Shown one piece after another: positions 25,170 to 32,685 of a stretch of DNA of 64,000 nucleotides. The stretch is from contig NZ_JASVWF010000001.1 in NCBI RefSeq assembly GCF_030286555.1, positions 372,001 through 436,000 on the forward strand. Direction: 5' to 3'. The notes beneath the pieces are model-generated. The model was given only the letters and a program-made list of their open reading frames with translations. It did not search any database and had not been told where the DNA came from. The position numbers were made by a program, and so were the translations under genes. This DNA is from Actinomycetospora termitidis (GTDB lineage: Bacteria > Actinomycetota > Actinomycetes > Mycobacteriales > Pseudonocardiaceae). Every line of letters starts with the position of its first letter. The first letter of the stretch is position 1.

Positions 25170-26384
25170 ATGCTCGTACGGGAACGTCCGTCCTCCGGGC
25201 GAGGGGACGGCGACAGCGAAGACGCGTCCGCGGACCAGGGCCACGCCGGGCGGCGCCTCATGGCGCGCCGGGGCGTGGTCGGGGTGCTCGTGGGCGCGCT
25301 GATCATGCTCCTGGCCGCCTCCGCGCTCGCGGCGACCGGCTCCAACCTCGGCTTCCTGGGCCTCGCCTCGGACGAGCGGGGCTCGTCGGGGGTGCTGGGC
25401 GGCTCGAGCACGGGCCCGTCGGAGGACCGGGACGAGCTCCCGTCCACGCCGGGGACCTGCCTGAACTGGACGACGGCCGACGGCTCGGACGTCTCGCAGG
25501 TGCCGTGTACGCAGTCCCACCTGTTCGAGACGGCGGGCCCGGCGCAGGCGGCCCTCCCCGAGGGCGCGCCGTTCCCGGCCGACGCCGCGTGGCAGCAGCT
25601 GGTGGCCACGCAGTGCGCGCCGCTGGTGCAGAGCTACCTGGCCAAGCCGCTCGACCCGACCGGCCGCTACAAGGTCGGGGCCCTCAAGCCGACCCAGGCG
25701 GCCTGGGAGGACGGCGACCGCACCGTCCGCTGCGGGCTCCAGGCCCCCGGGCGGTCCGGGGCGCTGTTCGCCTCGACCGGCAAGGTCGCCGACGCCGACC
25801 AGGCCGTCGTGTTCGACCCCGGGACGTGCCTCGGCCTGGCGGGCAAGGAGGTGTCCGACCCGGTGTCGTCGTGCACGCGGACGCACGCCGCGGAGGTCGC
25901 GGGCACCGTCGATCTCGGCTCGAAGTTCCCGAACGGCCTGCCGTCGGTGGACGACCAGGACAACTTCCTGCAGCCCGAGTGCACCAAGGTCGCGCAGGCG
26001 GCGGTGGGCGCGCAGAAGCTGACCGACTCGAAGCTCACCGTGTACTGGACGAACGTCAACCAGGCGTCGTGGGACGCCGGCACGCGCCGGGTCAGCTGCA
26101 ACATGGGCTCGCTGCTCGCCGACAACTCCGGCTTCGCCCCCCTCACGGGCGCGGTGAAGGACGGCGTGACGATCGGCGGCGAGGCCCCGGCCTCCGCCGA
26201 CCCGCTGCCCCCGGCCGGGGCCCCCGCGGCCGCCGAGCCGTCGGCGACCTCGACCGCGCCCAGCACCGACCCGGCCGCCCCCGCGGCGCCGACCCAGCAG
26301 CCCGGCCTCCAGCTGCCCCCGCTGCTGCCGGGTCTCGGTCAGCAGCCGCAGCAGACGCCGGCCGCCCCGGCTCCGGGCAACTGA
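25170..26384 (+). CDS. Septum formation family protein, membrane-anchored
   Basis: A 404-residue protein matching the septum-formation family (PF13845), like mycobacterial Rv3835. A short cytosolic N-terminus leads to one membrane helix (VVGVLVGALIMLLAASALAA, near residues 35-54). Two related extracytoplasmic domains follow, each with a Gly-Thr-Cys-Leu opening and a conserved cysteine plus C-T-[QR]-[ST]-H (TPGTCLNW ... PCTQSHLF; DPGTCLGL ... SCTRTHAA). The last 80 residues are Pro/Ala/Gln-rich. It is thought to act at the envelope or division site; direct function is unknown. Its stop overlaps the start of the metallopeptidase gene, as in the mycobacterial Rv3835-Rv3836 order. Confidence 0.85.
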   Translation: MLVRERPSSGRGDGDSEDASADQGHAGRRLMARRGVVGVLVGALIMLLAASALAATGSNLGFLGLASDERGSSGVLGGSSTGPSEDRDELPSTPGTCLNWTTADGSDVSQVPCTQSHLFETAGPAQAALPEGAPFPADAAWQQLVATQCAPLVQSYLAKPLDPTGRYKVGALKPTQAAWEDGDRTVRCGLQAPGRSGALFASTGKVADADQAVVFDPGTCLGLAGKEVSDPVSSCTRTHAAEVAGTVDLGSKFPNGLPSVDDQDNFLQPECTKVAQAAVGAQKLTDSKLTVYWTNVNQASWDAGTRRVSCNMGSLLADNSGFAPLTGAVKDGVTIGGEAPASADPLPPAGAPAAAEPSATSTAPSTDPAAPAAPTQQPGLQLPPLLPGLGQQPQQTPAAPAPGN

Positions 26385-26728
26385 CCGACGTCGGCCCCGA
26401 GCGCTTCGAGGAGCTGGTCGGCGAGGCGCTCGACGAGCTGCCACCGGAGCTCCTGCGGGCGATGGACAACGTGGTCGTGCTCGTCGAGGCGCGGCACCCG
26501 GAGGAGCCGGATCTGCTCGGGCTCTACGACGGCGTCGCGCTCACCGAGCGCACCAGCGACTACGGCGGTGTGCTGCCCGACCGGATCACGCTCTACCGGG
26601 ATGCCCTGCAGGAGTCGTGCGCGGACGAGGACGAGCTGCGCGACGAGGTGGCGGTCACCGTGGTCCACGAGATCGCCCACCACTTCGGGATCGACGAGGA
26701 GACGCTGCACCGGCTCGGGTGGGGGTAG
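26381..26728 (+). CDS. Zincin-like metallopeptidase family protein (PF06262), probable CTG start
   Basis: A 115-residue protein covering the whole minimal zincin domain: FEELVGEALDELPPELL, a central VLVEARHP strand, LPDRITLYRDAL and the metal-binding helix VHEIAHHFGID (HExxH). The family is like Rv3836. No ATG, GTG or TTG lies in frame near the domain start; the upstream frame runs back as out-of-frame sequence of the septum gene. A CTG at 26381 overlaps the preceding stop as CTGA, the same coupling used by many neighbours with GTGA or ATGA, and places the start 8 residues before the domain. Initiation at CTG is therefore inferred. Confidence 0.8.
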   Translation: MTDVGPERFEELVGEALDELPPELLRAMDNVVVLVEARHPEEPDLLGLYDGVALTERTSDYGGVLPDRITLYRDALQESCADEDELRDEVAVTVVHEIAHHFGIDEETLHRLGWG

Positions 26729-26749
26729 GTCGCCCGCGCGTCCGAGGCG

Positions 26750-26985
26750 TTGCGTCGCGCACACGGCCGGGCCGGGCCGCCTTCCCCCGCACCCCCGTTG
26801 CGCGACGCACACGGCCGGACCGGGCCGCCGTCCCCCGCACCCCCGTTGCGCCAAGCACACAGCCGGACCGGGCCGCCTTCCCCCGCACCCCCGTTGCGTC
26901 ACGCAGCCGGCAGGGCGGGGCCACCCCTCCCCGCGTCCGTTGCGTGACGCACACGGCCGGGCGGGGTGGACGGGATGCGGTCGAG
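26750..26985. repeat. Tandem array of 48-bp repeats with TGCG-N3-CGCA cores
   Basis: Three nearly identical 48-base units (26750-26797, 26798-26845, 26846-26893) are followed by two degenerate ones (from 26894 and 26940). Each opens with TTGCG-N3-CGCA[CG]; in four of the five the core TGCG-N3-CGCA is an inverted repeat. The body is GGCCGG-CCGGGCCGCC plus a C-rich stretch. Because 48 is a multiple of 3, the array also reads as an uninterrupted frame of 16-residue repeats, but that frame has no ribosome site and is probably not a gene. Confidence 0.85.
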
Positions 26986-27003
26986 CGGGCACCGTGGCCC
27001 GGC

Positions 27004-27243
27004 ATGGCCGACCTGATCGCGGGATTCCTCGCCGCCGTGGCCGACGCCGGTGACCGGGTGATCCCGGAGTCCGCCCTGGAGGGCGGCGTCACGGAGGACC
27101 AGCAGCCGCAGTTCGATGCGTTCCTCGCCCAGCTCGAGGCCGCCGGACTCATCACCGACGTCAGCCCGGACGCAGCCGGGCGCCGGTTCATCCACGTCGC
27201 CGTCACCCCCGAGGGGCAGCGCTACATCGACGAGAACGGTTGA
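27004..27243 (+). CDS. Small winged-helix-like hypothetical protein
   Basis: A 79-residue protein of unknown function. Predicted order is helix (LIAGFLAAVADAG), helix (ESALEGG), helix (QPQFDAFLAQLEAAGLI) and a beta wing (RRFIHVAVTPEGQRYIDENG). The AGLI ... V-T-P-E-G-x-x-Y pattern resembles the recognition helix and wing of small winged-helix regulators. It lies between two clusters of repeats carrying TGCG-N3-CGCA cores, five copies upstream and three downstream, so a DNA-binding role is tempting but unproven. The ATG has no obvious ribosome site. Confidence 0.6.
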   Translation: MADLIAGFLAAVADAGDRVIPESALEGGVTEDQQPQFDAFLAQLEAAGLITDVSPDAAGRRFIHVAVTPEGQRYIDENG

Positions 27244-27250
27244 TCATCAG

Positions 27251-27292
27251 CACGTGAGGCACACTGCACCGGCTCGTGCGGTGCCTCATGTG
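27251..27292. terminator. Hairpin terminator after the small winged-helix-like gene
   Basis: CACGTGAGGCAC (27251-27262) pairs with GTGCCTCATGTG (27281-27292) over 12 positions with one G-T pair, starting 8 bases after the stop codon. The loop is 18 bases and partly self-complementary. Confidence 0.65.
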
Positions 27293-27315
27293 CCTCTCGG
27301 CACTCCGGCTCCCCG

Positions 27316-27564
27316 GCGAGGTCGACAGCACGCAGGTCAGCGCGCGCCAGAGCCTGCGCCACGTCGCACTCGGCGTCTCGGCGTTCCCGACGTGTGCGCC
27401 ACGCACAGCACGCGGCGCCGGACACCGCCCGCCCCGACCGTGTGCGCGACGCACAGCGCCCGCGGTGCCGCACCGACCCCGCCGGCCCGTGTGCGCGACG
27501 CACACCAGCGAGGTCGACAGCACGCAGGTCAGCGCGCGCCAGAACCTGCACCATGTCGCACTCG
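27316..27564. repeat. Pair of 57-bp direct repeats flanking three TGTGCG-N3-CGCACA palindromes
   Basis: This fills most of the 334-base gene-free stretch 27244-27577. Direct repeats lie at 27316-27372 and 27508-27564 and differ at 3 positions. Between them are palindromes of TGTGCG-N3-CGCACA at 27393-27407, 27441-27455 and 27490-27504, spaced 48 and 49 bases. The palindrome core and the spacing match the 48-bp array at 26750-26985. No coding function is supported here. Confidence 0.85.
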
Positions 27565-27577
27565 CGACCGAGGCGGC

Positions 27578-28234
27578 TCAGCCCCCGGTCGCGTCGCGGG
27601 ACGAGGCGAGCCCGCCCGGGGCCTCGCGGCGCCACGCGAGCAGGCGCCACCCGCCGTCGGGAAGGGCCTCGAACTCCAGGCGGCCGCAGTTGTCGAGGTG
27701 GTCATCGCCCGCGGGGCGCAGGTCGGTCTCGCCGGCGAGGGCGTGCCCCACGAGGCGGAGCACGGCGCCGTGGCTGACGAGCACCGTGGTCTCGCCCGGG
27801 TGGCGGGCCCGGAGGTCGTCGACCGCGGGGAGGTAGCGGTCGAGGACGTCGCGACCGGACTCCCCGCCGGGCATCCGGGCGTCGACGTCGCCGTCGCGCC
27901 AGGCGTCGTAGACGGACCGGAAGACGGCGACCGACTCGTCGTCGGCGTGGCCCTCGAGGTCGCCGACCTGGACCTCGTGCACGCCCTCGACGACCCCGAC
28001 CGAGAGGCCCAGCACCCCGCCGACCAGCCCCGCGGTCTCCTGCGCGCGCCGCGCCTGCGAGGCGTAGAGCGCGGTGACGGCCAGGTCGGCGGCGAGCTCC
28101 TTGCCCAACGCCTCGGCCTGCTGGCGGCCCAGGTCGGTGAGGCCGGGTCCGGGCAGCACCGTGTCGAGGGCCTTCGCGACGTTGGCGGGGGTCTGTCCGT
28201 GGCGGGCCAGGACCAGTCGGGTCACGGTCTCCAC
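27578..28234 (-). CDS. Histidine phosphatase family protein
   Basis: A 218-residue phosphatase of the phosphoglycerate mutase-like fold. LARHGQTPAN near the N-terminus holds the phosphorylated His and Arg of the RHG motif, and LVSHGAVLRLVGHAL holds the second catalytic His. PGGESGRDVLDRYLPAV provides the usual helix with the acidic residue. The length fits broad-specificity phosphatases rather than glycolytic mutases. The GTG at 28234 is 2 bases after the pheA stop, so the two are cotranscribed, as for Rv3838c-Rv3837c. A second GTG at 28225 is possible. Confidence 0.88.
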   Translation of the reverse strand: METVTRLVLARHGQTPANVAKALDTVLPGPGLTDLGRQQAEALGKELAADLAVTALYASQARRAQETAGLVGGVLGLSVGVVEGVHEVQVGDLEGHADDESVAVFRSVYDAWRDGDVDARMPGGESGRDVLDRYLPAVDDLRARHPGETTVLVSHGAVLRLVGHALAGETDLRPAGDDHLDNCGRLEFEALPDGGWRLLAWRREAPGGLASSRDATGG

Positions 28235-28236
28235 GT

Positions 28237-29196
28237 CTACCCCACCCCCGGGTCCGGGGCCGCTCGCAGTGCGCGGAGCCACGCCACCGCCTCCTCGTAG
28301 TCGGCCGTCTCCTGCCCGGCCACGGGCGCGGCGACCGGCGGCGACGGTGCCGTCGACCCGGCGGGGACGGTCGCGCGCGGGTAGGAGCCGAGGAAGCGCA
28401 GGTCCGTGCAGCGCCGGTGCAGCGCCGCGAGCGCCTCGCCCATGGCCGCCTCGGCGACGTGTCCGGCACCGTCGAGGAAGAACCAGTACGTGCCGAGCCG
28501 GGCCTTCGAGGGGCGGGACTCGATGCGGGTGAGGTCGACGCCGCGGATCGCGAACTCGGTGAGGATCGCGAGCAGGGCCCCGGGCTCGTTGACGGTGGTG
28601 GCGGCGATCGACGTGCGGTCGGCGCCGGTCGGGGCGGGCAGGCGGCAGCCGGCCCGCGCGACGACGACGAACCGTGTGACCGCGTCGCCGGTGTCGTGGA
28701 CGCCGTCGGCGAGCACCTCGAGCCCGTAGTGCCGCGCGGCCACCGGCGCGCACACCGCGGCGTCGACCTGCCCGTCGGCGACGGCCGCCGCGGCCGCCGC
28801 GGTGGACGGCGTCATGCGCACCTCGGCGTCGGGGAGGTGCGTGCTGAGCCACCGGCGGGTCTGGGCCTCGCCGTGCGGGTGGGAGGCGACGGTGCGCACG
28901 TCGGCGACCGTCGTCCCGGGCCGGACCAGCACCGCGAACCGCACCGGCAGCAGGATCTCGCGGACGACGACGACGGGTGGCGACTCCACCAGCCCGTCCA
29001 TGGTGGCGGGCACGGCGCCCTCGACCGAGCTCTCGATCGGCACGCACGCGAGGTCGGCGCCGCCGCCGCGCAGGGCGTCCAGGGCCGCGGTCGTGCTCGT
29101 CGCGGGTTCGGGCTCGGCGCCCGGGAAGTCGTCCACCACCGAGAGCAGCGCCTGCTCGCAGAACGTGCCGTGCGGACCGAGGAAGGCGATGCGCAC
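28237..29196 (-). CDS. pheA: Prephenate dehydratase
   Basis: Converts prephenate to phenylpyruvate in phenylalanine synthesis. 319 residues, single-function type without a chorismate mutase domain. The N-terminal domain opens IAFLGPHGTFCEQAL, has VPIESSVEGAV, and carries the catalytic Thr-Arg-Phe in DAVTRFVVVAR. The C-terminal ACT domain reads NEPGALLAILTEFAIRGVDL, then ESRPSK, the phenylalanine feedback site. An extra C-terminal tail of about 45 Pro/Ala residues follows. The GTG start shares one base with the TAG of the gene upstream. Confidence 0.93.
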   Translation of the reverse strand: MRIAFLGPHGTFCEQALLSVVDDFPGAEPEPATSTTAALDALRGGGADLACVPIESSVEGAVPATMDGLVESPPVVVVREILLPVRFAVLVRPGTTVADVRTVASHPHGEAQTRRWLSTHLPDAEVRMTPSTAAAAAAVADGQVDAAVCAPVAARHYGLEVLADGVHDTGDAVTRFVVVARAGCRLPAPTGADRTSIAATTVNEPGALLAILTEFAIRGVDLTRIESRPSKARLGTYWFFLDGAGHVAEAAMGEALAALHRRCTDLRFLGSYPRATVPAGSTAPSPPVAAPVAGQETADYEEAVAWLRALRAAPDPGVG

Positions 29197-30113
29197 TAGA
29201 CCAGCCCCAGGCGCGCCATCTCGGCGCCCTGGTCGGCGGGCGCGGTGGAGCCCAGCGAGGACAGGTGCGCCCGCACCTGCCCGGCGGTCCGTTCGTCCAC
29301 CTCGGCCACCTCGCGGGCGAGCGCGGCCGCGTCCGTGGTGTCGAGCGCGTCGCGGACCGTGTCGAGCAGCTCGTCGGTGACCTCGCCCTCGTCGGGCGCG
29401 GCGCGCAGCCCCCGGGTCACGGCGACGAGCAGGTTCAGCCAGCCGTGGTGGTCGAAGCCGGTGTCCGGGTCCACGTGGCGCACCGCGGACTGCAGGCCGA
29501 TGCTCGCCGTGAAGGAGCGACCGGCCGCGGCCACCACGGCGAGGAACCGCGAGACGTCGGTGACCCCGGGGAACACGCCCGCCCGGTCCCCGCCGCAGCG
29601 CAGCTTGGGACGGCACCCGTGGTCGACCACGCGCTGCACGCCGTCGATCCAGTCCGCGGAGCCGTCCGCGTCCGGGCGGCGCGGCTCGACGACCGCGACG
29701 ACCTCGTCGGGCACGAACTCGGTGACCCGCTCCAGCCAGATCGAGTCGACGTCGTGCGGGGCCGGCATCTCGATCGTGCCGGTGGTCAACAGTGCCGCGC
29801 GCGACGACGTCAGCGACAGCGCCTTCGGGACGCCCCCGAGGCCGGTGTCGACCGACAGGGCCACCGGGACCGGGGCGGCCGGCCGGCGCTTGACCAGCTC
29901 GCCGACGAACTCCTGCAGCCGCGACACCGGGACGACGAGCGCACCGAGCAGACCGCCGTACTCCCCGCCGCGCGCCTCGAGGTGGGCCCCGACCACGTCG
30001 GCCATCTCGCGGCGCGGACCCGGCGACACGAGCACCGCGTCGTCCAGGATGCGCGCGAGGAGCGTGGGCACACCGTCGACCGGTGCCCCACCGGCCTGGG
30101 GGACGGTGGACAC
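29196..30113 (-). CDS. Conserved hypothetical protein upstream of pheA
   Basis: A 305-residue soluble protein of unknown function. It has a TIM-barrel-like run of short strands and helices: AVLVSPGPRREMADVV, GALVVPVS, PVALSVDTGLGG, EMPAPHD, VVAVVEPRR, KLRCGG and HHGWLNLLVAV. No catalytic motif was recognised. The GTG at 30113 was chosen over others because a TACCGT box stands 7 bases before it (30121-30126), the leaderless layout. It ends in a one-base overlap with pheA, so the three genes 30113-27578 form an operon. Confidence 0.7.
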   Translation of the reverse strand: MSTVPQAGGAPVDGVPTLLARILDDAVLVSPGPRREMADVVGAHLEARGGEYGGLLGALVVPVSRLQEFVGELVKRRPAAPVPVALSVDTGLGGVPKALSLTSSRAALLTTGTIEMPAPHDVDSIWLERVTEFVPDEVVAVVEPRRPDADGSADWIDGVQRVVDHGCRPKLRCGGDRAGVFPGVTDVSRFLAVVAAAGRSFTASIGLQSAVRHVDPDTGFDHHGWLNLLVAVTRGLRAAPDEGEVTDELLDTVRDALDTTDAAALAREVAEVDERTAGQVRAHLSSLGSTAPADQGAEMARLGLV

Positions 30114-30120
30114 GAGAGGC

Positions 30121-30126
30121 ACGGTA
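30121..30126 (-). promoter_or_regulatory. Minus-10 box TACCGT for the pheA operon
   Basis: On the minus strand TACCGT is followed by 7 bases and the GTG at 30113. It fixes the otherwise ambiguous start of the first operon gene. Confidence 0.5.
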
Positions 30127-30185
30127 GCGGGCGCACGGCCCCGCCCGGTCCACCGGGCGCCGACGCTTGCCTTCCGGCACGGGGA

Positions 30186-30204
30186 TTCGGTTAGGCTCAC
30201 CTAA
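30186..30204 (+). promoter_or_regulatory. IdeR/DtxR iron box before the DUF2470 gene
   Basis: TTCGGTTAGGCTCACCTAA matches the 19-bp IdeR consensus TTAGGTTAGGCTAACCTAA at 17 of 19 positions (mismatches at positions 3 and 13). It overlaps a TAGGCT that could serve as the -10 box and ends 27 bases before the GTG at 30232, so iron-loaded IdeR would block transcription. Confidence 0.85.
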
Positions 30205-30231
30205 GTCGTCCGCCGTGGAAGGAGCCCGCCC

Positions 30232-31035
30232 GTGGCCCGGAGCTGCCCGCACTCCCCGCCCGTCCCGAGTCCGGCCGAGCGAGCCCGGGCGACGGCGACC
30301 CGCGCCTCGGCGGCCGCGCTCATCACCGGGTCCCTGCCCGGCCACGGCGACGAGGACGTGCTGCGGGTGACCCCGACGTTGCACCACGTGCCGGCCTCCG
30401 GTGCCGCGACGCTGCAGGTCCCGGCCGATCACCCGGTCGTCGCCGCGACCCGCGCCGCCGATCACCTCCCCGTGATGCTGGAGCTGACCGACTCCGCGCC
30501 CGTGCCGGTGCGCCAGCCGGTCCGCGGCCTGGTGTGGGTGTGCGGCCGGGTGCGGGTCCTGCCGACCCGCGTCGCCCGGCGGGCCGCGCTGCGCATCGCC
30601 GCCGACCACCCCGACGAGCGGCTGCTCGACGTCGGGCACTCGGACGTCCTGCTGCGCCTGGACCCGGGCTCGGTGGTGCTCAGCGACGCCGAGGGCACCG
30701 GTACGTTCACCCCGGCCGAGGTCGCCGCCGCCCCGGCCGACCCGTTCGTCGACCAGGGTGACGCGTGGCTGGGCCACCTGGCCGCGGCCCACGGCGCCCT
30801 GGTCGCGGGTCTCGCCCGCCACCTCCCCGTCGCCCTGCGCCGCCCGGAGCACACCGTGGTGCCGCTCGGGGTCGACCGGCTGGGCCTGCGGCTGCGCGTG
30901 GAGACCGCGCGGGGGGACCACGACGTGCGGCTCGGCTTCTCCCGGCCGGTCGCCTGCTCCCGGATGCTCGGCGCCGAGGTGCGCCGGCTCGCCGGGGTGG
31001 AGGTCAGCCCGCCGACGCCCGCAGCGGAGCGGTGA
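30232..31035 (+). CDS. DUF2470 protein, iron-regulated
   Basis: A 267-residue soluble protein ending in the DUF2470 domain found at the C-terminus of HugZ-type haem-degrading proteins (ACSRMLGAEVRRLAGVEV near the end; HLAAAHGALVAGLARHL in the middle). The N-terminal part is split-barrel-like (LPVMLELTD, VRGLVWVCGRVRVLP). A GGAAGGA ribosome site lies 7-13 bases before the GTG. An IdeR box upstream implies induction when iron is scarce, which fits haem or iron use. It occupies the place of Rv3839 relative to pheA in mycobacteria, a gene also reported as IdeR-regulated. The 3' end overlaps the convergent DUF3817 gene by 32 bases. Confidence 0.85.
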   Translation: MARSCPHSPPVPSPAERARATATRASAAALITGSLPGHGDEDVLRVTPTLHHVPASGAATLQVPADHPVVAATRAADHLPVMLELTDSAPVPVRQPVRGLVWVCGRVRVLPTRVARRAALRIAADHPDERLLDVGHSDVLLRLDPGSVVLSDAEGTGTFTPAEVAAAPADPFVDQGDAWLGHLAAAHGALVAGLARHLPVALRRPEHTVVPLGVDRLGLRLRVETARGDHDVRLGFSRPVACSRMLGAEVRRLAGVEVSPPTPAAER

Positions 31036-31339
31036 CCTTCCGCTCGGCGACGAAGGAGACGAACGGGATCGTCCCCGCGAGCGCGACGCCGAGCAGCTTC
31101 GCGACCGGCCAGCGGGCCTTGACCCCGAGGTCGGCGGTCAGGGCGAGGTAGGCCATGTAGAGGAAGCCGTGCACCGGGCCGACGATCGCGACCAGCAGCG
31201 GCTGGTCGGCGAAGTACTTCAGCGGCATCGCGACGAGCACCAGCACGAGCAGCCCGACGCCCACCACGTAGGCGGCCACGCGGTAGCGCCGCATCGCGGC
31301 GACGACCTTGGGGGTCAGCGTGTCGGTGGATGCGGTCAC
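31004..31339 (-). CDS. DUF3817 membrane protein
   Basis: A 111-residue protein with three hydrophobic segments (VAAYVVGVGLLVLVLVAMPL, LVAIVGPVHGFLYMAYLAL, LLGVALAGTIPFVSFVAE). The GPVHGFLYMAY centre is typical of DUF3817, a family of small actinobacterial membrane proteins of unknown role. The GTG at 31339 overlaps the stop of the upstream gene as GTGA, so the two membrane proteins are coupled. Confidence 0.85.
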   Translation of the reverse strand: MTASTDTLTPKVVAAMRRYRVAAYVVGVGLLVLVLVAMPLKYFADQPLLVAIVGPVHGFLYMAYLALTADLGVKARWPVAKLLGVALAGTIPFVSFVAERKVTAPLRASAG

Positions 31340-31791
31340 GGGCTCGTCTCCCCGGTCTCGTCGTCGTCGGAGGCGGAGCGGTCGCGGCGGCCCAGCTCGG
31401 CCAGCATGGCGTTGTAGTCGTCGGTGGCGCGCACACGGGCCGGGCGTCCCGCGCCGGCGCCGGGCTCGATCCCCGCGGGCCGGGGGGTGAACGGGCCGCC
31501 GTCGTCCTGGGTCGGGGCAGGTTCCGACACCGACCCGGCGTCGGGAACGCCGTCCTGGATCTCGGTGAGGATGCGCGCCTCGGAGCGCAGCATCCGCCAC
31601 CACAGCGCCGCGAAGAACACGCCGAACAGCGGCCACTGCAGGGCGTACCCCGCGTTGAGCAGCGTGCCGGTGTCCGACTCGGCCCGGATCAGCTGCCAGT
31701 ACGCCATCCCGCCGCACACCAGCACGGCGCAGATCCCGAGCAGCGTCCACCCGACCCACCGCGGGGTGGCGAGCACTCGGAGGACCTGCAC
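31336..31791 (-). CDS. Small membrane protein of unknown function
   Basis: A 151-residue protein with two membrane helices: WVGWTLLGICAVLVCGGMAYW (near residues 12-32) and LQWPLFGVFFAALWWRM (near 50-66). The region after LATPRWVG is a form often seen in short actinobacterial membrane proteins near DUF3817. A cytosolic tail of about 80 residues is charged and Pro/Gly-rich. The GTG at 31791 was chosen because TAGCCT stands 7 bases before it. Function unknown. Confidence 0.75.
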   Translation of the reverse strand: MQVLRVLATPRWVGWTLLGICAVLVCGGMAYWQLIRAESDTGTLLNAGYALQWPLFGVFFAALWWRMLRSEARILTEIQDGVPDAGSVSEPAPTQDDGGPFTPRPAGIEPGAGAGRPARVRATDDYNAMLAELGRRDRSASDDDETGETSP

Positions 31792-31798
31792 ACCCGCG

Positions 31799-31804
31799 AG
31801 GCTA
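31799..31804 (-). promoter_or_regulatory. Minus-10 box TAGCCT, leaderless start
   Basis: On the minus strand TAGCCT is followed by 7 bases and the GTG at 31791. It would drive the two coupled small membrane protein genes. Confidence 0.5.
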
Positions 31805-31854
31805 CCGAGACCGGCGGTGTGGCCGCGGTGGCGTGCGCCCAGGATGATCCACCG

Positions 31855-32673
31855 ATGAGCACCCTGCGCGCGTGGCTGGTGCCGCCGCGGCCGGAGGTCG
31901 GGGACGACGAGGTCGTGACCGGCCGCGAGCGCCGGCTCGTCGTGACCGAGATCCTGGTCGTCGCGACCGTCACGCTCGGCCTGTCCGGGCTCCGGTCGCT
32001 GATCTCGCTGCTCGACTCCCTCGCCGCGCCCGCCCCGCTGTCGTCCCGCCAGGTCTCCATCGACCGGCCGCTCGCCACCGACGCGTGGGTGGACCTCGCC
32101 GCGCAGCTGGCGTCCTCGCTGCAGCTCGTGGCCTGGGGCGGGCTCGGGCTCTACCTCCTGCTGCGCGCCGGGTCCGGGCCGCGCGGCGTCGGTCTCGACG
32201 GGCGCCGACCCTGGCGCGACCTGCGGGCCGCGTGCGGTCTGGCGGCCGTGATCGGCATCCCGGGCCTGGCGTTCTACCTGGTGACGCGGGCCCTCGGGAT
32301 CAACCTCACGGTCGTGCCCTCGGTGCTCGACGACCACTGGTGGCGCGTCCCGGTCCTGCTGTTCTCGGCCTTCGCCAACTCCTGGGCCGAGGAGGTGCTC
32401 GTCGTCGGCTGGCTGCTCTCCGCGCTGCGCCGCCTCGGCCTCACGGAGAACCGCTCGTTGCTGGTGGCGGCCGTGCTGCGCGGCTCCTACCACCTCTACC
32501 AGGGCTTCGGCGGCGGCCTCGGCAACCTCGTCATGGGCCTGGTGTTCGGCCGCTACTGGCAGCGCACCGGCCGGCTCTGGCCGCTGGTGTGGGCGCACAC
32601 CCTCATCGACGTGGTCGCGTTCGTCGGCTCGGCGCTGCTGGCGGGCCGGGTGTCGTTCCTGCCGGCACCCTAG
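31855..32673 (+). CDS. CPBP-family intramembrane protease-like protein
   Basis: A 272-residue integral membrane protein with about seven helices matching the CPBP (CAAX prenyl protease 2/Rce1-like, PF02517) family. Motif 1 is NSWAEEVLVVGWLLSAL with the Glu-Glu pair, motif 2 contains LRGSYHLYQGFGG with a His, and motif 3 is WAHTLIDVVAF with His and Asp. The Arg that usually follows the Glu-Glu pair by four residues is Val here, so activity is uncertain. Members may process peptides or act in self-immunity. It is divergent from the small membrane protein genes with about 60 bases between starts. Confidence 0.82.
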   Translation: MSTLRAWLVPPRPEVGDDEVVTGRERRLVVTEILVVATVTLGLSGLRSLISLLDSLAAPAPLSSRQVSIDRPLATDAWVDLAAQLASSLQLVAWGGLGLYLLLRAGSGPRGVGLDGRRPWRDLRAACGLAAVIGIPGLAFYLVTRALGINLTVVPSVLDDHWWRVPVLLFSAFANSWAEEVLVVGWLLSALRRLGLTENRSLLVAAVLRGSYHLYQGFGGGLGNLVMGLVFGRYWQRTGRLWPLVWAHTLIDVVAFVGSALLAGRVSFLPAP

Positions 32674-32685
32674 GGTCTGGTGGCG

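Noticed and set aside
26750-26947. 65-codon frame reading through the 48-bp repeats
   Set aside because: A 48-bp period keeps any open frame open. TTG start, no ribosome site, Pro/Arg/Ala composition. Kept as a repeat, not a gene.
26750-27564. CRISPR array
   Set aside because: The repeated unit is continuous with no unique spacers of constant length, and no cas genes are present.
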